Shown piece after piece: positions 14,327 through 18,105 of a stretch of 18,105 nt of DNA (positions within the stretch are counted from its first letter, which is position 1; every line of letters starts with the position of its first letter). The position numbers and the translations under genes are program-made. Where the stretch lies: contig CAZKRU010000083.1 of NCBI GenBank assembly GCA_964555235.1, forward strand, positions 1 to 18,105. Reading direction: 5' to 3'. Below the pieces are notes generated by a model. The model did no database searches. It had not been told where the DNA came from and was given only the letters and a program-made list of their open reading frames with translations. Source of the DNA: CAZKRU01 sp964555235 (GTDB taxonomy: Bacteria > Verrucomicrobiota > Verrucomicrobiia > Methylacidiphilales > CAMAQI01).

Positions 14327-15189
14327 GAACCGACTCCCTTTTGATTCGAGGCATAAGGGAGGTCATTCTCAAAAACTCGCATACGCCATGTTCCTGGAAT
14401 CAAATCAAGACTTCCTCGATAGAGGAGCTTTAAAAGCTGCCGACGAATTCGATGATAAATCTTTAAGACAACTCGCAAACCCCCGTCCGGTCGACCATGC
14501 TCCGCGAGCATTGCCTCTTCCTCCATCCGTCCCATCTCCAACACGCGGCGATTGACCGACTGACTTCCCGCATGAATCCGGTAACGTGCCAGTAATTGGG
14601 GAAGTTGTCCGATCTGAAAAGCATCCCGTCCCAAGCGAAGCAGGAGATCATAATCTGCCACCCGAAATCGTTTGAGATCATACCCCCCCACCCGATCATA
14701 AGCCGTACGTCGAAGAAAGAGGGTTGCTGAACAGATATTATTCATTCCAAAGCGCAGAATGTCATAATCGAAACCAAACTCTTTCCTTAGAAAAAGTCGT
14801 CGCCCTTCCACATCAATAAATTCAATATCTCCAAAAACCCCGTCCCAGTCGGGATGATCCAAAAACGCCGAACCAACCGCAAAAAGAGTTCCCGAGCATG
14901 AGAGATCATCTGCAGGAAGCACCGTAACGATCTCTCCTTTTGCGTGCGCATGGCCCTTGATCACGGCATCCGTAGGACCACTGTCTTTTTCAGAAAAAAG
15001 TAAAACTTCAGGAAACCCGCGAACGATTTCCACCGTTTGATCGGTGGATCCTCCGTCCATGACCAGAATCTCAAGCCGAGGGTATTGTTGATCGAAAAGA
15101 CTCTTCAGTGTTTCGCCAATGGTACGAGCTCCGTTGTAAACGGGAACAATCACTGAAATCCAGGGAAGTTGATCCACTCTTGCGCTCAA
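14323..15189 (-). CDS. GT2-family glycosyltransferase
   Basis: 288 residues if TTG 15189 is used; GTG at 15177 is an alternative that still keeps the whole fold. An in-frame stop lies three codons above the TTG, so the start must be one of these rare codons. GT-A landmarks: S-V-I-V-P-V-Y-N-G near 12, M-D-G-G-S-T-D near 43, D-S-G-P-T-D-A near 69, P-A-D-D-L near 92 (metal DxD), F-G-D-I-E-F near 118, and R-V-A-D-Y-D-L-L-L-R near 174, which holds the usual D/E-D catalytic base region. It resembles WcaA-type and O-antigen inverting transferases. It heads a two-gene minus-strand unit with the GT4 gene and diverges from the radical SAM gene. Confidence 0.9.
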   Translation of the reverse strand: MSARVDQLPWISVIVPVYNGARTIGETLKSLFDQQYPRLEILVMDGGSTDQTVEIVRGFPEVLLFSEKDSGPTDAVIKGHAHAKGEIVTVLPADDLSCSGTLFAVGSAFLDHPDWDGVFGDIEFIDVEGRRLFLRKEFGFDYDILRFGMNNICSATLFLRRTAYDRVGGYDLKRFRVADYDLLLRLGRDAFQIGQLPQLLARYRIHAGSQSVNRRVLEMGRMEEEAMLAEHGRPDGGLRVVLKIYHRIRRQLLKLLYRGSLDLIPGTWRMRVFENDLPYASNQKGVGS

Positions 15190-15266
15190 GCAATTTCAGA
15201 TTAGACTGCTCTCATGACAGATCCAAGGATTAATGTCAGCGGTTTTGTCGATTTCCCTCGAGACTT
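15190..15266. promoter_or_regulatory. Divergent intergenic region, presumed promoter zone
   Basis: This 77-base gap separates the minus-strand GT2/GT4 unit from the plus-strand radical SAM/GT9 unit. By topology it should hold promoters for both. On the minus strand a TCTAAT at a plausible -10 distance follows a TTGGAT, but the spacing is short and the match weak. No convincing plus-strand box is seen. Confidence 0.3.
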
Positions 15267-16379
15267 ATGAATCGTTTGAATGATCTGGTCAAGCGCTCGG
15301 CCCTGCATTTCCTACCAGCCGACAAAGCCTATCAAGGACGACGTTGGCTGAGCGAGCTCACTTATCAATTGCGTTCCACGCTACATCCTGAGCGAGAGGT
15401 TGGCGGATGGAAATTTGTATTGGATCGTCCCCTTCGTCTTGGCATTGAAACAACCAACGCCTGCAATGCAGACTGTATTTTTTGTGCCTATCAATATCAG
15501 GAGCGACCGAAAAGCGTGATGCCGACGTCGGTTTTTGCCAAAGCGGTGAAAGAGTACGCAGCATGGGGAGGCGGTTCGTTGGAGCTGACCCCGGTGGTAG
15601 GAGATCCGTTGATGGATAAGGAATTTCTTGAGAAAGTTTGCCTGGCGGCCGCGGAGCTCCGGATTCGCCCCCTCTACTTTTACACCAATGCAATCCTTCT
15701 TGATCCAGTTCGCTCTAAGGCGTTGATTGAAAGCGGAATCACGGACCTCCATATCAGCACAACCGGTTTTGACCAGGAAATGTATCAGCGGGTCTATCGG
15801 TCCAATCAATATCCTCGCGTCATTCAAAATCTGATCGACCTGCTTGAAATCAACCAAGGCTTGAGCAATCCGGTTAACATTCGGATCTTTGTGCGAGCAG
15901 ACCGATCCATTGCCGAGGTGGAGCAATTCCCGGATTACGCCCGAATTCGCAAGTACCCTTGCGAATTTCATTACAGTTACTATTTCGATAACTGGGCAGG
16001 AGCCATCGCCTCAACCGATCTCTCTCCGGAGATGAATCTGCTCCCCATTCCTGAAAAAAAAGGTCCTTGTGAGCTCCTGATGGTTTACCCAAAAATTCTC
16101 GTCAATGGTGATGTCACCGCCTGTGGATGCCGTGATTACAACGGAAAGAGCGAATTAATTCTCGGAAATCTCCATCAAAACACGCTGCAAGAAATCTGGC
16201 AGAACGGAAAAATTGAAAAGATCTTCAAACGTTTTTGGAATCAAGACTATCCTGATATTTGCAAAGATTGCCGACTGTATCGCTCGGCACGACAGTTTCT
16301 AGCTTCACCCACCTCAGAACGAGAAATTGCTACCCTAAAATCAAAAGATTCAAGCTCCCATGCGCCTGCTGCTTTTTGA
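15267..16379 (+). CDS. Radical SAM protein with SPASM-type C-terminus
   Basis: 370 residues. The [4Fe-4S] SAM motif C-N-A-D-C-I-F-C gives C66, C70 and C73 in CxxxCxxC spacing. It is followed by a V-G-D-P-L strand near 111, where family members often have GGEP or GEPL, and Y-F-Y-T-N-A near 137. A C-terminal SPASM-like cluster is suggested by C268, C286 and C288 (T-A-C-G-C-R-D) and C332/C335 (I-C-K-D-C), with L-G-N-L-H-Q-N-T-L-Q-E-I-W between them, a standard SPASM signature. Such enzymes modify peptides or small molecules by radical chemistry. In glycan loci related proteins are often uncharacterised; a sugar dehydrogenation, epimerisation or deoxygenation role is possible. The first 45 residues, before the barrel, are basic. 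The 3' end overlaps the GT9 start by 20 bases, so the two are coupled. Confidence 0.87.
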   Translation: MNRLNDLVKRSALHFLPADKAYQGRRWLSELTYQLRSTLHPEREVGGWKFVLDRPLRLGIETTNACNADCIFCAYQYQERPKSVMPTSVFAKAVKEYAAWGGGSLELTPVVGDPLMDKEFLEKVCLAAAELRIRPLYFYTNAILLDPVRSKALIESGITDLHISTTGFDQEMYQRVYRSNQYPRVIQNLIDLLEINQGLSNPVNIRIFVRADRSIAEVEQFPDYARIRKYPCEFHYSYYFDNWAGAIASTDLSPEMNLLPIPEKKGPCELLMVYPKILVNGDVTACGCRDYNGKSELILGNLHQNTLQEIWQNGKIEKIFKRFWNQDYPDICKDCRLYRSARQFLASPTSEREIATLKSKDSSSHAPAAF

Positions 16380-17367
16380 ACTTTGGGGATTGGGCGACCT
16401 GACCTTCACCACTCCGCTTCTTCACCGATGCCGCGAAGAAAAGGTCAAAGTCTTACTGGTTGGAAAAGCGCATGCTCGCGAATTATTATCCGGAACTTTT
16501 CCGGAGATCGAATTTATCGAATTTGACGCCCCATGGACCGCATTCAAAGGGAAATATCGTCTGTTCTCATGGCCATGGCATCAACTCTGGAAGATATCCC
16601 AAACCATCCGCACCTGGAAACCCGATGTGGCCGTCTCGCTTCGTCCCGATCCTCGGGATCATTTCTGGATGCGATTGCTTTCGGTTCCCAAGAGGATCGG
16701 TGTAATCCGTCTGGGGTTTCCTCATTTGTTGACTTACCCCTTGAATCCGGCTCCTCTCGCTCATCGTGTTGAAAATGGGTGGATGATTGAATCCGCCCTC
16801 TTCGGTCAAAGCCACCAACGTCCGCCACAATTAACGCCACCGAAATGCGATGAAAAACCGTCAAAACCCGTTCGCATTCTCCTCCATGCGGGAGCTCGAA
16901 TTCCGATTCGCCGCTGGCCTGAGCCCCATTTCCGAAAGATTCTGGAACAAATCAAAACGAACTTCGAGGTCCACCTCACTCTGATTCCTGACGTCGACCA
17001 CTACGGATCTGGACTCTCTAATCTCGCGAACGAAACGATTTCCGTCACCTCCGTTACAGCACTCGTCAAAGAAATCGCCAAGGCAGATCTTTTTCTCGGA
17101 AACGACAGTGGCCCCGCTCATATTGCTGCTGCTTTCGGAATTCCCACAATCACCCTTTTTGGTCCAACCCAAAAAGAATGGTTTCGCCCCTTTGGCGATC
17201 AGCATTTGGTTCTTCAACGCGATCTTTGCCCCCATCGCCCCTGCTTCGATTCCTGTAAATTCCCGGAGCCGTACTGTCTGACGCGACTGACTCCCGAGGA
17301 GGTCTGGCCGGAGATTCATACCTATATTAAAAATTTCGGTTGTGAGATCTTGAAAAGAGATCCTTAA
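16360..17367 (+). CDS. GT9-family (heptosyltransferase-like) glycosyltransferase
   Basis: 335 residues, the usual size for ADP-heptose:LPS heptosyltransferases. Visible: G-L-G-D-L with D13 at the position of the catalytic aspartate, L-H-A-G-A-R-I-P-I-R-R-W-P at 175-187, and G-N-D-S-G-P-A-H at 247-254 followed by L-F-G-P-T near 266, the donor-binding signature. The C-terminal four-cysteine pattern C290, C295, C299 and C306 is common in environmental GT9 proteins and may bind metal. It acts at the inner face of the inner membrane, typically adding heptose or a related sugar to LPS core or another lipid-linked glycan. The start lies within the last 20 bases of the radical SAM gene, a translational-coupling arrangement. 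No terminator is visible after the stop. Confidence 0.9.
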   Translation: MRLLLFELWGLGDLTFTTPLLHRCREEKVKVLLVGKAHARELLSGTFPEIEFIEFDAPWTAFKGKYRLFSWPWHQLWKISQTIRTWKPDVAVSLRPDPRDHFWMRLLSVPKRIGVIRLGFPHLLTYPLNPAPLAHRVENGWMIESALFGQSHQRPPQLTPPKCDEKPSKPVRILLHAGARIPIRRWPEPHFRKILEQIKTNFEVHLTLIPDVDHYGSGLSNLANETISVTSVTALVKEIAKADLFLGNDSGPAHIAAAFGIPTITLFGPTQKEWFRPFGDQHLVLQRDLCPHRPCFDSCKFPEPYCLTRLTPEEVWPEIHTYIKNFGCEILKRDP

Positions 17368-17452
17368 CTTTGATATTTCAATACATTTGTCAAAAATAAA
17401 AGCAGATCTCCAAGGTGAAACCGAGGTGAGTGAGTTTTCACACGGAGCGAAC

Positions 17453-17475
17453 TGAGATCACGGAGGTTGATCTCA
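17453..17475. repeat. 8-bp perfect inverted repeat outside the IS200-like element
   Basis: TGAGATCA (17453-17460) and TGATCTCA (17468-17475) with a 7-base spacer. It lies 10 bases outside the terminal hairpin of the IS. A weaker GTGAAA/TTTCAC pair lies further left, at about 17415-17441. The 186 bases between the GT9 stop and tnpA hold no gene; they hold these hairpins and the IS end. Confidence 0.6.
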
Positions 17476-17484
17476 AGTCAGATA

Positions 17485-17503
17485 CCTCCGGCAAAGCCGG
17501 AGG
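17485..17503. repeat. Terminal hairpin, tnpA-downstream end
   Basis: CCTCCGGC-AAA-GCCGGAGG: 8-bp perfect stem, 3-base loop. It matches the hairpin at the other end except for one loop base, and is probably the structure TnpA recognises at the right end of the element. Confidence 0.8.
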
Positions 17504-17516
17504 CTTGAAAAGTGCG

Positions 17517-17533
17517 AACCGCTCAAAGCGGTT
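17517..17533. repeat. Second hairpin next to the IS end
   Basis: AACCGCT-CAA-AGCGGTT: 7-bp stem. Part of this sequence recurs inverted at 18008-18020 on the other side of the transposase gene. Confidence 0.7.
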
Positions 17534-17548
17534 TATTTGTTATCGTGA

Positions 17549-17563
17549 GGCACTCAAAGTGCC
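17549..17563. repeat. Hairpin overlapping the tnpA stop codon
   Basis: GGCACT-CAA-AGTGCC: 6-bp stem that contains the tnpA TGA (17554-17556). It shares the A-rich 3-base loop style of the two hairpins beside it. There is no T-run, so it is not a clear terminator. Confidence 0.6.
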
Positions 17564-17988
17564 GTCATCTCCAGTTGTTCCATTCTCTTATCTTCCTTCT
17601 CCTGATTTTGGATGTAGCGACGAATCTCCCCTTCGTTATGTCCTACGGTTGATACCCAATATCCCCTTGCCCAGAAGTGCTGCCCCTCAAAATTTCGCCG
17701 CCTTCCTCCATACACTCGCGCAATATGAATCGCGCTCTTCCCCTTGATGTATCCGATCACCGTAGAGACTGAGTATTTGGGCGGCACCGACAAGAGCATG
17801 TGAACATGATCTCCCATCAAGTGCCCTTCTTCTGCACGGCATTCCTTCTGCTGCGCCAGAGACCGTAGCACCTCGCCTAACTCTTTTCGCAAACTCCCAT
17901 ACATCACCTTCTTCCGACATTTTGGAATAAACACCACATGATACTTGCATTCCCACTTGGTATGCTTGAGATTTTCATAGACCTACAT
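17554..17988 (-). pseudogene. tnpA: IS200-like Y1 transposase with amber stop at codon 2
   Basis: The natural start is ATG at 17986-17988, with AAAGGA well placed upstream (about 17995-18001). The next codon is TAG. After it the frame reads V-Y-E-N-L-K-H-T-K-W-E-C-K-Y, a typical IS200 N-terminus, and continues to TGA at 17554-17556: 144 codons, close to the usual 140-155 residues. Catalytic parts are intact: HUH pair H61-V-H63 in G-D-H-V-H, nucleophile Y125 in R-R-Y-I-Q-N-Q, and W-A-R-G-Y near 106. Many IS200 members have AAG (Lys) at codon 2, so one A-to-T change would explain the stop. A GTG at 17935-17937 could restart translation but would lose the first beta strand. It is an inactive copy unless the amber codon is suppressed. 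Confidence 0.85.
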
Positions 17989-18031
17989 CGTCTGATCCTT
18001 TCGTAAACTTTGAGCGGTTCACGAATGTCAG

Positions 18032-18070
18032 ACTCCGGTCGACTCCCGGAGTTGTCAAACTTCGGGAGTC
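18032..18070. repeat. Two mutually exclusive stems in the tnpA leader
   Basis: ACTCCGG (18032-18038) pairs with CCGGAGT (18046-18052). Alternatively GACTCCCG (18041-18048) pairs with CGGGAGTC (18063-18070). Both lie between the terminal hairpin and the tnpA ribosome site, so in the minus-strand transcript they form a 5' leader that could switch structure. IS200 leaders are known to repress tnpA translation by folding; application to this copy is inference. Confidence 0.55.
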
Positions 18071-18088
18071 CTCCGGCAGAGCCGGAGG
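18070..18088. repeat. Terminal hairpin, tnpA-upstream end
   Basis: CCTCCGGC-AGA-GCCGGAGG: 8-bp perfect stem, the counterpart of 17485-17503. The sequence outside it (18089-18105) is AT-rich and contains TTAC-like bases near 18090, where a cleavage site would be expected. Confidence 0.8.
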
Positions 18089-18105
18089 ATTACCTATTTA
18101 ATTTA

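Larger units (their letters stand above)
17485..18088 (-). mobile_element. IS200/IS605-type insertion sequence (tnpA only)
   Basis: A single Y1 transposase gene lies between two near-identical terminal hairpins, 17485-17503 and 18070-18088, each CCTCCGGC, a 3-base A-rich loop, GCCGGAGG. This is the expected layout for IS200-type elements, which have subterminal hairpins instead of long inverted repeats and move as single-stranded DNA. There is no tnpB. A 13-bp inverted repeat also flanks the gene (GAACCGCTCAAAG at 17516-17528 and its complement at 18008-18020). The exact cleavage sites probably lie a few to about 20 bases outside the hairpins and cannot be fixed here. Confidence 0.85.

Noticed and set aside
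17485..17563. Short repeated units with similar loops as a CRISPR or direct-repeat array
   Set aside because: The units are different palindromes that only share A-rich loops; there are no constant repeats or spacers.
17687..17956. Second minus-strand frame inside the IS200 transposase
   Set aside because: It overlaps the HUH transposase frame in another phase and has no recognisable content.

Overview
The window is a surface-polysaccharide (O-antigen, capsule or LPS-type) biosynthesis locus of a Gram-negative-like bacterium. The GT9 heptosyltransferase-type enzyme, a KdsC-like phosphatase, a Wzx-like flippase, a Wzy/ligase-like membrane protein and an OafA-like acyltransferase all point to a lipid-linked glycan made in the cytoplasm and finished in the periplasm. 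I cannot name the organism. Moderate base composition, few clear Shine-Dalgarno sites, and a RAYT/REP remnant plus an IS200-like element would fit an environmental lineage (PVC, Omnitrophota or Desulfobacterota-like), but this is a guess.

Left edge (1-1237, minus strand). The 3' part of an uncharacterised, possibly alpha/beta-hydrolase-like gene (91-813) runs directly into a 9-bp palindrome (790-816). Next to it lies the C-terminal remnant of a probable REP-associated (RAYT-type) transposase, which carries a one-base frameshift (814-1237). This looks like old insertion or deletion debris at the edge of the locus.

Precursor block (1252-7226, plus strand). Six tightly packed genes, mostly joined by 1-4 base stop/start overlaps: KdsC-like HAD phosphatase, GatZ/KbaZ-like TIM-barrel aldolase-family protein, a divergent glycosyltransferase, an NTF2-like plus cupin protein, a nucleotidyltransferase fused to an APH-type kinase, and an SdhL-type shikimate-dehydrogenase-like oxidoreductase. 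Apart from the glycosyltransferase, these read as a self-contained route that builds, dephosphorylates, oxidises or reduces, phosphorylates and nucleotide-activates an unusual sugar or polyol. I do not recognise the combination as a described pathway; it is the best candidate here for a new system.

Assembly/export block (7298-13175, plus). Acyltransferase-3 membrane protein, Wzy/O-antigen-ligase-like protein, Wzx-like flippase, and a large two-part protein with an uncharacterised, possibly glycosyltransferase, N-terminal half and a C-terminal SAM methyltransferase.

Minus-strand pair (13139-15189). A GT2 and a GT4 glycosyltransferase joined by an ATGA overlap; the GT4 gene converges on the methyltransferase fusion with a 37-bp overlap of coding 3' ends. 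Divergent from them are a radical SAM/SPASM protein (15267-16379) and a GT9 glycosyltransferase (16360-17367).

Right edge (17368-18105). A hairpin-rich region and an IS200/IS605-type element. Its Y1 transposase keeps the HUH and Tyr motifs but has an amber stop as codon 2. The locus is therefore bracketed by relics of single-strand (HUH/Y1) transposition on both sides. No initiating phosphoglycosyltransferase, Wzz or dTDP-sugar genes are seen, so the locus probably extends beyond the window or relies on genes elsewhere.
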